A DNA stretch of 64,000 nt from Micromonospora mirobrigensis (lineage in GTDB: Bacteria; Actinomycetota; Actinomycetes; Mycobacteriales; Micromonosporaceae), in assembly GCF_900091555.1 (NCBI RefSeq), contig NZ_FMCX01000006.1, positions 341,116 through 405,115 of the forward strand, given 5' to 3'. The notes beneath the pieces are model-generated. The model did not search any database, had not been told where the DNA came from, and worked only from the letters and a program-made list of their open reading frames with translations. The position numbers were made by a program, and so were the translations under genes. Position 1 is the first letter of the stretch. Each line of letters starts with the position of its first letter. Shown here piece after piece: positions 7,281-15,411 of the stretch.

Positions 7281-8290
7281 GCCGGGCCGGTATGCCGCTG
7301 AGCCGAGCCGGCCGGGCCCGGCCCGGCGTACAGGGCCGCCGACCGGCGGGCCGCCTCGGCGAAGCGCGCCCGCAACTCCGGCGGCTCCAGCACCTCCACC
7401 TCGGGGCCCAGCGCCAACAGCACGTCGTACGCCACCGGCACGGACTCGACGGGCAGCCGGGTGACCACCCAGCCCTGTCCGTCGGGTTCGCCGGCGGCGG
7501 CCACCGCCTCGGCGTACGCGAAGGGAGCCTCGGCGGTCCAGCGCAGCGCGCGCAGGCCGGCCGGGCTGAGCCGGACGGTGACCCGCTCGCGCAGCATGCC
7601 CCGGAGGAACCCCTCGGCCTGCTCCCGCCAGTAGGCGGCCAGGTCGAAGCCCTCGTCCCGGACGAAGGTCTCCCCGCCGGCCTCCACCCCGACCACCCGG
7701 TCCACCCGGTACGTCCGCACCGCGTCGCCGACCCGGCCGACCAGATACCAGACCCCGTTCTTCAGCACCAGCCCGTACGGCTCGACCCGGCGCTCGACCT
7801 CCCGCTCGCCGCGCCGGTAGCGCAGCCACACCACCCGGTCCCGCCACACCGCCCGGGCCAGCTCGGTCAGCCACGGCGGCGGCGTCGACTCCCGGAACCA
7901 GCCCGGCACGTCCAGGTGGAACCGCTGCCCGGCCCGGGCCGGCGCGTCCCGCAGGCTCGGCGGCAGCGCGGCGAGCACCTTCAGCTCGGCGGATGCCACC
8001 GCGTCGGCGAGCCCCATCTCCCCGGCGGGGCCGGGCAGGCCGGACAGGAAGAGCGCCTCCGCCTCGTCCCGGGTCAGCCCGGTGAGTCGGGTCCGGTAGC
8101 CGCCGACCAGCCGGTAGCCGCCGGCCCGGCCCCGGTCCGCGTACACCGGGATGCCGGCGGCGTGCAGCGCCAGCACGTCCCGGTAGACCGTCCGCTCGGA
8201 GACCTCCAGCTCGCGGGCCAGCTCGGCCGCGGTCATCGTCTCCCGGGATTGCAACAGCAGCAGCAACGAGATCAACCGGGCGGCCCGCAC
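7271..8290 (-). CDS. WYL-domain transcriptional regulator (YafY/PafC type)
   Basis: A 339-residue regulator with an N-terminal winged HTH (MTAAELARELEVSERTVYRD) and a central WYL domain (LRYRRGEREVERRVEPYGLV and GVWYLVGR), ending in the WCX extension. WYL domains bind ligands or nucleic acid and often answer to DNA damage or stress. The GTG at 8290 is preferred. A longer reading from TTG at 8305 would begin inside repeat copy C, which is not coding elsewhere. The protein is convergent with the SDR and divergent from the EI24-like gene; it could act on either, but no site is assigned. Confidence 0.82.
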   Translation of the reverse strand: MRAARLISLLLLLQSRETMTAAELARELEVSERTVYRDVLALHAAGIPVYADRGRAGGYRLVGGYRTRLTGLTRDEAEALFLSGLPGPAGEMGLADAVASAELKVLAALPPSLRDAPARAGQRFHLDVPGWFRESTPPPWLTELARAVWRDRVVWLRYRRGEREVERRVEPYGLVLKNGVWYLVGRVGDAVRTYRVDRVVGVEAGGETFVRDEGFDLAAYWREQAEGFLRGMLRERVTVRLSPAGLRALRWTAEAPFAYAEAVAAAGEPDGQGWVVTRLPVESVPVAYDVLLALGPEVEVLEPPELRARFAEAARRSAALYAGPGPAGSAQRHTGPAQR

Positions 8291-8300
8291 CCGCCCATTG

Positions 8301-8353
8301 TGCAAGGAAGGGCCCCCTGTTAACGCCTCCGGTATAGAAGGGAACCCTTCTCA
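8301..8353 (+). repeat. Dispersed GGGGCCCC/GTTAAC element (copy C)
   Basis: GCAAGGA, GGGCCCCC, GTTAACGCCTCCGGTATAG and a second half-unit GGGAACCC (decayed core) are in the standard order. This copy lies between divergent genes, 10 bases upstream of the WYL start and 41 bases upstream of the EI24-like start, so it cannot be a simple 3'-end terminator. Confidence 0.75.
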
Positions 8354-8394
8354 CCCCACGGCGGGGGTGCGGCCGACCGCTAGGCTCGGCGGTC

Positions 8395-9186
8395 GTGAAC
8401 GCACCCCGCACCATCGCGCCGGTGGCCGGCGCCGCCCGCCGTTTCCTCGGCGGGGCCGGGCTCCTCCTGCGCGGCCTCGGCCTGTACGTCCGCAGCCCCG
8501 GCCTGATGCTGCTCGGCGTCGTCCCGGCGCTGATCTCCGGCGCGCTCTTCGTCACCGCGCTCGGCGCCCTGGTGTACTTCGCCGACGACCTCGCCGCCTG
8601 GGCCACCCCGTTCGCCGACGACTGGTCGGGCACCGCCCGCAACCTGGTCCGGGTGATCGCCGGGCTGGCCTTCGTCGGCGTCGGTGGACTGCTCGGCGTG
8701 GTCACCTTCACCGCGCTCACCCTGGCCATCGGCGACCCGTTCTACGAGAAGATCTCCGAGCGGGTGGAGGAACGGCTCGGCGGCACCCCGGGCGCGGTCG
8801 AGGTGCCGCTCTGGGCGTCGCTGCGGCGCAGCGTGGCCGACTCGCTGCGGCTGGTCGGGCTCTCCGTGCTGGTCGGCATCCCGCTCTTCGCCGCCGGGTT
8901 CATCCCGGTGGTCGGCCAGACGGTGGTGCCGGTGATCGGCGGCGCGGTGGGCGGCTGGCTGCTCGCCGTGGAGTTGGTCGGTGGGCCGTTCTCCCGGCGC
9001 GGCCTGCGGCTGCCCGACCGGCGTGCCAGGCTCAAGGCCGACCGGCCCACCGCCCTCGGCTTCGGGGTGGCGGTCTTCGTCTGCTTCCTGATCCCGCTCG
9101 GCGCGATCCTGGTCATGCCGGCCGCCGTGGCGGGCGCCACCCTGCTCACCCGCCGCTCGCTCGGCCAGCACATCGAGGAGCACTGA
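8395..9186 (+). CDS. EI24/CysZ-like integral membrane protein
   Basis: A 263-residue protein of the EI24 family (PF07264), which includes the sulfate transporter CysZ. Hydrophobic segments lie at about residues 38-62, 82-110, 158-195 and 215-245, with the characteristic GDPFYEKISERVEE sequence after the second. CysZ forms oligomeric sulfate channels; whether this actinobacterial branch transports sulfate is not known, and no cys genes are nearby. A -10 box TAGGCT (8381-8386) lies 8 bases before the GTG. The macrodomain gene follows after one base. Confidence 0.75.
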   Translation: MNAPRTIAPVAGAARRFLGGAGLLLRGLGLYVRSPGLMLLGVVPALISGALFVTALGALVYFADDLAAWATPFADDWSGTARNLVRVIAGLAFVGVGGLLGVVTFTALTLAIGDPFYEKISERVEERLGGTPGAVEVPLWASLRRSVADSLRLVGLSVLVGIPLFAAGFIPVVGQTVVPVIGGAVGGWLLAVELVGGPFSRRGLRLPDRRARLKADRPTALGFGVAVFVCFLIPLGAILVMPAAVAGATLLTRRSLGQHIEEH

Positions 9187-9187
9187 C

Positions 9188-9703
9188 ATGGAGATCACCC
9201 TGGTCGAGGGGGACATCACCGCCCAGTCGGTCGACGTGGTGGTGAACGCCGCCAACTCGTCGCTGCTCGGCGGCGGGGGAGTCGACGGCGCGATCCACCG
9301 CCGCGGCGGTCCGGCCATCCTCGAGCAGTGCCGGGCGCTGCGCGCCGACCGCTACCCGGGCGGCCTGCCGACCGGGCAGGCGGTCGCCACCACCGCCGGT
9401 GAGCTGCCGGCCCGCTGGGTGGTGCATACCGTCGGCCCGGTCTTCTCGGCCACCGAGGACCGGTCGGCGCTGCTGCGCGACTGCTACGCCAACAGCCTCG
9501 CCGTGGCCGACGAACTGGGCGCGGCCACGGTGGCGTTCCCGCTGATCTCCGCCGGGATCTACGGCTGGCCGGTCGCGGACGCGGTCCGCCAGGCGCTGAC
9601 CGTGCTGCGCACGGCGGCCCCGGCCACTGTCACCGAGGTCCGGCTGGTGCTCTTCGGCGGCGGCACGTACGCCACCGCGCGCCGCGTGCTCGACGCGGGC
9701 TGA
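9188..9703 (+). CDS. Macrodomain protein (O-acetyl-ADP-ribose deacetylase type)
   Basis: A 171-residue single macrodomain. Key motifs are GDIT near residue 8, VVNAANSSLLGGGGVDGAIH at about 23-42, and the second phosphate loop SAGIYGWP near 120, as in YmdB/MacroD-type proteins that remove ADP-ribose from proteins or deacetylate O-acetyl-ADP-ribose. The Asn and Asp residues of the active site (NAAN and GVDGAI) are intact. It follows the EI24-like gene by one base and is co-transcribed with it; the functional link is unclear. Confidence 0.9.
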   Translation: MEITLVEGDITAQSVDVVVNAANSSLLGGGGVDGAIHRRGGPAILEQCRALRADRYPGGLPTGQAVATTAGELPARWVVHTVGPVFSATEDRSALLRDCYANSLAVADELGAATVAFPLISAGIYGWPVADAVRQALTVLRTAAPATVTEVRLVLFGGGTYATARRVLDAG

Positions 9704-9710
9704 CCTCCGG

Positions 9711-10607
9711 TCAGAGACCGTCCCGCAGGACGGTCCAGTGGGCGGCCACCGGCCGGTAGCCGAGCCGGACGTTCACCGCCAGCATCGGCTTGTTCTCCTC
9801 GTCGTTCGACGTGTACGCCACGGTGACCCCACCGGCGGCGGCCCGGTGCAGGGCGGCCCGCTTGGCCAGCGCGGCCAGGCCCCGACCCCGATGGCCCGGC
9901 ACGGTGCCGGTGAACGCCGACCACATCCGATCCCCGTCCCGCTTGACCAGGCTGACCGCGGCCGGCTCCCCGTCGACCTCGACCAGGGTGGTGGCGTGCC
10001 GGTCCAGCCCCGGGTCCTCCCACACCTCGTAGCGCCAGAGGTCGAAGTCCATGCCGACCGGGGGGACGTCGCCCGGCTCGTCCACCGCCGCCGCGGCGTC
10101 CACCTCGTGGAGCAGGCGCGGGTCGACCTCGGCCGCCGACAGCAGGCGTACGCCGGGCGGCGGCACCGGCATCGGTGGGGCGGGCCGCAGGTCCAGCGCC
10201 GAGTAGCGCAGCTCCCGGCTGGCGGTGAACCCGTGCCGACGGGCGAACGGCAGCGACTCCGGCCGGCACGAGGTGAGCGCCCGCCGGGCGCCGATGGCGC
10301 GCAGGTGGTCCAGCGCCGCGTCGAGCAGTCCGGTGCCCAGTCCGCGTCGCCGGTGTTCCGGGTGGACGTGCAGGGTGGAGATCTCCCCGACGCCCGGCTC
10401 GGAGGTCTCGACGTTCCGGTACGCCGACGCCCAGCCGACCACCCGGCCGTCGACCTCGGCCACCCAGGCGGTCCAGTGCTCGCCGGGCGGCGGGTGGGCG
10501 ATCATGTTCCGGGTCGACTCGACCCCGCGCAGCAGGTACGGGTGCACCAGGGCGCGCAGCGCGACCACCTCGGCGGCGTCCTCGGGCCGGCAGGTCCGGA
10601 TCCGCAC
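9711..10607 (-). CDS. Tandem GNAT acetyltransferase
   Basis: A 298-residue protein with two GNAT folds. The N-terminal copy has the acetyl-CoA loop HPEHRRRGLGTGLL near residues 83-96. The C-terminal copy has VPGHRGRGLAALAKRAAL near 233-250 and NVRLGY near 280. Tandem GNATs include mycothiol synthase MshD and antibiotic acetyltransferases; this one lacks any clear substrate signature and is not beside mshD partners. The GTG start follows the RidA stop codon with no gap, so the two genes form one operon. Confidence 0.8.
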   Translation of the reverse strand: MRIRTCRPEDAAEVVALRALVHPYLLRGVESTRNMIAHPPPGEHWTAWVAEVDGRVVGWASAYRNVETSEPGVGEISTLHVHPEHRRRGLGTGLLDAALDHLRAIGARRALTSCRPESLPFARRHGFTASRELRYSALDLRPAPPMPVPPPGVRLLSAAEVDPRLLHEVDAAAAVDEPGDVPPVGMDFDLWRYEVWEDPGLDRHATTLVEVDGEPAAVSLVKRDGDRMWSAFTGTVPGHRGRGLAALAKRAALHRAAAGGVTVAYTSNDEENKPMLAVNVRLGYRPVAAHWTVLRDGL

Positions 10608-11021
10608 TCAGCCCACCTCCCGCACGGCGGCGACCGCGTCCACCTCGACGAGCTGGTCGGGATAGCCGAGCACGGTGACGCCGAGCAGGGTGCTGGGCGG
10701 TTCGTGGTCGCCGAAGGCATCGCGTACCACCTGCCAGGCGGCCACCAGGTCGGCTCGGTCGGCCGACGCGACGTACACCGTGGTCCTGACGACGTCGTCG
10801 AGCCCGGCCCCCGCGGCGGCCAGAGCGACCGCCAGGTTTGCCATCACCTGCCGGGCCTGCGCGGCGACGTCACCCGGCGCGACGGTACGGCCCTCGGCGT
10901 CGAGCGGGCAGGCGCCCGCGGTGAAGACCAGCCGGGCCGGCGCATCGACCGTTGCGGCGTACGCGTACTCGGCGACATCGGCGAGCTCGGGCACCGGGAC
11001 CAGCCGGGCGGTTCCACTCAT
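10608..11021 (-). CDS. RidA family protein (YjgF/YER057c/UK114)
   Basis: A 137-residue Rid protein. RidA members deaminate reactive enamine/imine intermediates, protecting PLP enzymes. The conserved Arg that binds the substrate carboxylate is in VVRTTVYV near residue 99, with PPSTLLGV near 117 and LVEVDAVA near 129. A -10 box TACGGT (11028-11033) precedes the ATG by 6 bases on the minus strand. It is followed at zero spacing by the GNAT gene. A Rid subfamily other than RidA cannot be excluded. Confidence 0.83.
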   Translation of the reverse strand: MSGTARLVPVPELADVAEYAYAATVDAPARLVFTAGACPLDAEGRTVAPGDVAAQARQVMANLAVALAAAGAGLDDVVRTTVYVASADRADLVAAWQVVRDAFGDHEPPSTLLGVTVLGYPDQLVEVDAVAAVREVG

Positions 11022-11059
11022 CGGGCGACCGTAGCGTCGGGCGCTCCTCGACGCGAGCT

Positions 11060-11116
11060 GTTAACAGGGGCCCCCTGCTATGCCGAATGCGTTAACAGGG
11101 GGCCCCTCCTTGCACC
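11060..11116 (-). repeat. Dispersed GGGGCCCC/GTTAAC element (copy D)
   Basis: On the minus strand it begins GGTGCAAGGA directly after the LacI-gene stop codon (11117-11119). Both GGGGCCCC half-units and both GTTAAC sites are intact. The linker reads GCATTCGGCATAGC, the variant shared with copy F. Confidence 0.85.
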
Positions 11117-12124
11117 TCAGGCCGAGGCGCGGACCACCAGCTGGGTGGGAAGGATCGACGCCTCGTCGATCGGCTCGCCAGCCGCCATCCGGAGCAGCTG
11201 GCGGGTCATCGCCCGGCCCAGCTCGACGATCTCCCAGCGCACCGTGGTCAGCGGCGGATCGGTGTAGGCGGCCGTCTCGATGTCGTCGAAGCCGATCACC
11301 GCGACGTCCTCCGGCACCCGGCGTCCCGCCTCGCGGAGCGTCCGCAGGGCCGCGTGCGCCATCAGGTCCGACGCGGCGAAGACCGCGTCCAACCCGGGGT
11401 CGGCGGCGAGCAGTTCGCGCATCGCCGCCGCCCCGGACTCCCGGGTGAAGTCCCCGTACGCGACCAGCTCGCCGAGCCCGGCCGCGGCCACCGCCTGTCG
11501 GTAGCCGGCGAGCCGCTCGATGCCGGCGACCATGTCCTGCGGACCGGCGATGGTGGCGATCCGCCGGCGGCCATCGGCGATCAGGTGCCGCACCGCCCGG
11601 GTCACCCCGCCGACGTTGTCGACGTCGACGTAGGGCACCTGGGCGCCGTCCAGTGGCCGGCCGGCGCAGACCACCGGGATGCCCAGCCGGGACAGCGTGC
11701 CGGGCAGTGGGTCCTCGCCGTGCAGCGAGGCGAAGAGCACCCCGTCGACGTGCCGCCCGGTGGTGTACCGCTCGACCCGTTCGTGCCCGGCGGCCGACCC
11801 GGCCAGCATCAGCACCAGCTGCTTGTCGGCCGCCTCCAACTCCTGGCTGACCCCCCGGATGATGCCGGGGAAGACCTGGTCGTCGGAGAAGACGCGGGTG
11901 GCCTCCTCCGGCATGACCAGGGCCACCGAGTCGGTCCGCTGGGTGACCAGGCTGCGGGCGGCCAGGTTCGGCACGTACCCCAGCTCGGCGACCGCCCGCC
12001 GGACCGCCTCGCGGATCGGCTCGGCGACGGTGGTGGACCCGTTCACCACCCGGGACACGGTGGCCCGGGAGACCCCGGCGAGTCGGGCCACCGCCTCCAG
12101 CGTCGGCCGCTGCGCGGTCGTCAT
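11117..12124 (-). CDS. LacI-family transcriptional regulator of the beta-glucoside operon
   Basis: A 335-residue LacI/GalR regulator. The HTH at residues 6-25 (LEAVARLAGVSRATVSRVVN) and the following hinge helix are typical, and a periplasmic-binding-protein-like sugar domain fills the rest. It is the last gene of the sugar-uptake operon, 19 bases after the beta-glucosidase. The likely targets are the two identical palindromes at 16780-16791 and 16826-16837, whose GAGAGCGCTCTC core fits LacI-family operators. The inducer is probably a beta-glucoside such as cellobiose. The ATG at 12124 was chosen over the GTG at 12139 because it starts just before the HTH. Confidence 0.88.
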   Translation of the reverse strand: MTTAQRPTLEAVARLAGVSRATVSRVVNGSTTVAEPIREAVRRAVAELGYVPNLAARSLVTQRTDSVALVMPEEATRVFSDDQVFPGIIRGVSQELEAADKQLVLMLAGSAAGHERVERYTTGRHVDGVLFASLHGEDPLPGTLSRLGIPVVCAGRPLDGAQVPYVDVDNVGGVTRAVRHLIADGRRRIATIAGPQDMVAGIERLAGYRQAVAAAGLGELVAYGDFTRESGAAAMRELLAADPGLDAVFAASDLMAHAALRTLREAGRRVPEDVAVIGFDDIETAAYTDPPLTTVRWEIVELGRAMTRQLLRMAAGEPIDEASILPTQLVVRASA

Positions 12125-12143
12125 CCCCGTTACCACCACCTTG

Positions 12144-13523
12144 CTAGAGCCCGTTCCGGGCGATCACCTCCTGGTACCAGCGGGCGCTCTCCTTCGGTGT
12201 GCGCCGCTGGGTCAGGTAGTCGACGTGGACGATCCCGAACCGCTTGCGGTATCCCTCGGCCCATTCGAAGTTGTCCAGCAACGACCATACGAGATACCCG
12301 CGCAGATCGACCCCCCGGGCGATCGCCTCGTGCGCCGCGCGCAGGTGCCCGTCGAGGTACGCCACCCGGTCGGTGTCGGCCACCCAGCCGGTGTCGTCCG
12401 CCCCGTCGGCGGACGTCTTGTCGGGGAACGCCCCGCCGTTCTCGGTGATGATCAACGGCAGGCCGGGGTAGTCCCGGCCGATCCGCTCCAGCAGCCGGGT
12501 CAGCGCCGCCGGCTCGATCATCCAGCCCATGTCGGTGAGCGGACCCGTCGGCGGCAGGAACTCCACCGACCCCTCGGTGCCCGGGTAGGCGCTCGCCCCC
12601 GCGCCGCCGGGGCGGCCGGCGACGTAGGTGGGCGCGTAGAAGTTGATCCCCAGGACGTCGATCGGGGCAGCGATGATCTTCTCGTCCCCGTCCCGGACGA
12701 AGTCCGGCTCGACCAGCCGGGAGACGTGCTCCAGGACGTCCTGCGGGTAGCCGGCGCCGGTCAGCGGGTCGAGGAAGATCCGGTTGTGCAGGCCGTCGAC
12801 GAGGCGTACCGCGGCGGCGTCCGCCGCGCTCTCCGGGTCCGCGGGGCGGACGTCCGCCGGGTTCAGGGTGACCCCGACGACCTCCGCGCCGGCCGCGCGC
12901 AGCGCCCGGGCGGCCAGGCCGTGACCGAGCAGCAGATGGTGTACGGCCCGGAAGGCCGCCCCCGCGTCCCGCTCACCGGGCGCGTGCAGCCCGTTGCCGT
13001 AGCCGAGGTACGCCGAGCACCACGGCTCGTTCAGCGTGGTCCAGGTGCGGATCCGGTCGCCGAGCCGGCCGTGCACCGCGACCGCGTAGTCGGCGAAGTG
13101 CTCGGCGGTCTCCCGGTCGGTCCAGCCACCGGTGTCCTGGAGCGTCTGCGGCAGGTCCCAGTGGTAGAGCGTCACGATCGGGTCGATGCCGTGCTGCAAC
13201 AGGCAGTCGGTCAACCGGTCGTAGAAGTCCAGCCCACGGGGGTTGACCGGGCCGGTGCCGTCGGGGCGGATCCGGGGCCAGGCCACCGAGAACCGGTACG
13301 CCTTCAACCCCAGGTCCGCCATCATCGCCACGTCGGCGGCGTACCGGTGGTAGTGGTCGCAGGCGACGTCGCCGGTGTGCCCCTGGAAGACCTTTCCGGG
13401 CGTACGGCTGAAGGTATCCCAGATCGACGGGCCGCGACCGTCCTCGGCGGCGGCGCCCTCGATCTGGTACGCCGCGGTGGCCGCCCCCCAGACGAAGCCC
13501 TCCGGGAATTTCACGTCAGTCAC
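12144..13523 (-). CDS. GH1 family beta-glucosidase
   Basis: A 459-residue glycoside hydrolase family 1 enzyme, the usual length. The acid/base Glu166 is in TLNEP and the nucleophile Glu361 is in ITENG; the N-terminal FVWGAATAAYQIEG is also characteristic. No signal peptide, so it cleaves imported cellobiose or other beta-glucosides in the cytoplasm. Its GTG overlaps the stop of the upstream permease by 4 bases, which couples it to the transporter. The operon order matches the cebEFG-bglC arrangement of Streptomyces, though the sugar is inferred. Confidence 0.93.
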   Translation of the reverse strand: MTDVKFPEGFVWGAATAAYQIEGAAAEDGRGPSIWDTFSRTPGKVFQGHTGDVACDHYHRYAADVAMMADLGLKAYRFSVAWPRIRPDGTGPVNPRGLDFYDRLTDCLLQHGIDPIVTLYHWDLPQTLQDTGGWTDRETAEHFADYAVAVHGRLGDRIRTWTTLNEPWCSAYLGYGNGLHAPGERDAGAAFRAVHHLLLGHGLAARALRAAGAEVVGVTLNPADVRPADPESAADAAAVRLVDGLHNRIFLDPLTGAGYPQDVLEHVSRLVEPDFVRDGDEKIIAAPIDVLGINFYAPTYVAGRPGGAGASAYPGTEGSVEFLPPTGPLTDMGWMIEPAALTRLLERIGRDYPGLPLIITENGGAFPDKTSADGADDTGWVADTDRVAYLDGHLRAAHEAIARGVDLRGYLVWSLLDNFEWAEGYRKRFGIVHVDYLTQRRTPKESARWYQEVIARNGL

Positions 13524-14353
13524 GCCTTTACCGCACCTTCCATGATGCCGCCGATGATCTGGCGGCCGAACACGATGAAGACCAGCAACAGGGGCAGGGT
13601 GGCGATGGCCGTGCCGGTGAACACCTGCGACATGTCCTGGTAGTAGCCGTCCGACAGGGCCCGCAGCGACAGCTGCACGGTCGGGTTCTCCGGGTCGTTG
13701 AGCACCGCGTACGGCCAGAGGAAGTCGTTCCAGGTGGTCATGAAGGTGAGCAGGCCGAGCACGGCGGCGGCCGGGCGCAGCGCGGGCAGCACCACGTTCC
13801 AGTAGATCCGCGCGCTGTTGCAGCCGTCCATCCGGGCGGCCTCGATCAGCTCGGTGCTGACCGCCTGGCCGGCGTACTGGCGCATCATGAACACACCGAA
13901 GCCGGTGACCAGGGCGGGCACGATCACCGCCGGCAGCCGGTCGTTCCAGTTCAACTTGGTCATCAGCATGTAGAGCGGGATGACGCCGAGTTGGGTCGGC
14001 ACCATCATGGTCGCCACGATCACCAGCAGCAGGGCGTTGCGGCCCCGGAAGCGCAGCTTGGCGAAGGCGAACCCGGCCAGGGTGGAGAAGAAGACCACCG
14101 ACACGGTGACCGAGGTGGCCACGATCGCCGAGTTGATCAGACCGGTGAGGAAGTACGCGTCGGTGTTCTCGAACAGCCGGGCGATGTTCGCGCCGAGGTT
14201 GCCGCCGGGGGTGACCGGGGGCGGCACCTGGCCCATCGCGTCGCTGGTCCGGCTGGCCACCACGAACATCCAGTAGATCGGGAAGATCGACATGAGTGCT
14301 GTGATGGCCAGTGCCAGGTAGGTGAGCCGGCCGGCCGACCAGATCCGGGACAT
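13520..14353 (-). CDS. Carbohydrate ABC transporter permease (MalG-like)
   Basis: A 277-residue permease with six predicted membrane segments. The cytoplasmic EAA loop that contacts the ATPase is present (EAARMDGCNSARIYWNVVLP near residues 187-206). It pairs with the permease encoded just upstream: the ATG shares one base with that gene's stop (TGATG). No ATPase gene is present in the operon, so a shared ATPase of the MsiK type is expected to energise it, as known for Streptomyces sugar importers. Confidence 0.9.
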   Translation of the reverse strand: MSRIWSAGRLTYLALAITALMSIFPIYWMFVVASRTSDAMGQVPPPVTPGGNLGANIARLFENTDAYFLTGLINSAIVATSVTVSVVFFSTLAGFAFAKLRFRGRNALLLVIVATMMVPTQLGVIPLYMLMTKLNWNDRLPAVIVPALVTGFGVFMMRQYAGQAVSTELIEAARMDGCNSARIYWNVVLPALRPAAAVLGLLTFMTTWNDFLWPYAVLNDPENPTVQLSLRALSDGYYQDMSQVFTGTAIATLPLLLVFIVFGRQIIGGIMEGAVKA

Positions 14354-15339
14354 CAGGTGTCCTCCTTTCCGGCGCCGCCGCCGAGCCGGCGCAGCAGCAG
14401 CACGTTGACGGCGGCGACCACCGCGATCAGCGCGAAGAGCAGCCAGGCGACCGCCGAGCCGTAACCGAAGTTGTAGTTCGGGGCGAAGGCGTTCTCGAAC
14501 ATGTACATGGTCACCGTCTGCGACTCGCGCAGCGGCCCGCCGCGGATGGCGTTGGTGCCGGAGTTGAACAGCCGGGGCTCGGTGAAGAGCTGGAGGCCGC
14601 CGATGGTGGAGATGATGACCGCGAAGACGATGGTCGGCTTGAGCAGCGGCACGGTGATGGACCAGAACTGCCGGGACCGGTTGGCGCCGTCGATCGAGGC
14701 CGACTCGTACAGGTCGCGGGGGATGGCCTGCATGGCGGCCAGGAAGATCAGCGCGTTGTAGCCGGTCCACCGCCAGTCGACCATGGTGGAGATGGCCACC
14801 CAGGAGGCGAACCGGTTCGCCTTCCAGTTGATCGCGTCGATGCCGACGTGGTCGAGCAGCCAGTTGATCATGCCGAACTCGCGGCCGAAGAGCACCGCGA
14901 AGACGATCGCCACGGCGGCCGTCGAGGTGACGTTCGGGATCAGCACCGCCATCCGCCAGGTGGTCCGGGCGCGCAGCTGGCGGTTGAGCAGGTTCGCCAG
15001 CCAGAGCGCCAGGAGCAGCTGCGGGACGGTCGAGATGACGAAGATGCCGAGGGTGTTGACCACCGCGTGCCAGAAGTCGGGGTCGCCCATCAGCGCTGTG
15101 TAGTTGTCGAACCCGATGAAGGCCGGGTTGGTGCCGAGCAGGTCCCAGTCGTGCAGCGAGACCCAGAACGTGTAGATCAGCGGGTACAGCCCGAACACGC
15201 CGAAGAGCAGGAAGAACGGGGCGACGTAGAGGTAGGGCGAGTACTTCGTGTCGAACCGGCTGAGCCGGTGCCGCCGGGACGGGCGGGCGGTGCGGGGCGC
15301 CGGTGCGACCGGCGGCCGGGCGTCGAGTTGGACGGCCAT
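14353..15339 (-). CDS. Carbohydrate ABC transporter permease (MalF-like)
   Basis: A 328-residue permease with a 35-residue charged N-terminus and six membrane segments. The EAA-type loop reads ESASIDGANRSRQFWSITVP near residues 214-233. It is the first of the two permease genes after the binding-protein gene, with AAAGGAG upstream of the ATG as ribosome-binding site. Together with the MalG-like partner it forms the channel for an oligosaccharide. Confidence 0.9.
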   Translation of the reverse strand: MAVQLDARPPVAPAPRTARPSRRHRLSRFDTKYSPYLYVAPFFLLFGVFGLYPLIYTFWVSLHDWDLLGTNPAFIGFDNYTALMGDPDFWHAVVNTLGIFVISTVPQLLLALWLANLLNRQLRARTTWRMAVLIPNVTSTAAVAIVFAVLFGREFGMINWLLDHVGIDAINWKANRFASWVAISTMVDWRWTGYNALIFLAAMQAIPRDLYESASIDGANRSRQFWSITVPLLKPTIVFAVIISTIGGLQLFTEPRLFNSGTNAIRGGPLRESQTVTMYMFENAFAPNYNFGYGSAVAWLLFALIAVVAAVNVLLLRRLGGGAGKEDT

Positions 15340-15359
15340 GGCCCGGGACTCCTTTCCGC

Positions 15360-15398
15360 CGTGCGGGCGGCACCCCGTTGCCGGGGCCCGCCCGCACG
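15360..15398 (-). promoter_or_regulatory. Intercistronic stem-loop between binding-protein and permease genes
   Basis: An 11-bp perfect stem (15360-15370 with 15388-15398) with a 17-base loop sits directly after the binding-protein gene. Such hairpins usually act as partial terminators or 3' stabilisers, keeping binding protein in excess over permease. Confidence 0.5.
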
Positions 15399-15411
15399 CC
15401 TGGCTTCTCCG

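Noticed and set aside
8291..8305. TTG start at 8305 for the WYL regulator
   Set aside because: The first codons would lie in repeat copy C, which is non-coding at its other sites; a GTG at 8290 begins just before the conserved HTH.
5775..8729. A 984-codon open frame on the minus strand crossing the AlaX-like, SDR and WYL genes
   Set aside because: It is the antisense or shifted shadow of three well-supported genes; the product is low-complexity Arg/Ala/Gly/Pro with no domain. Long empty frames are normal at this GC content.
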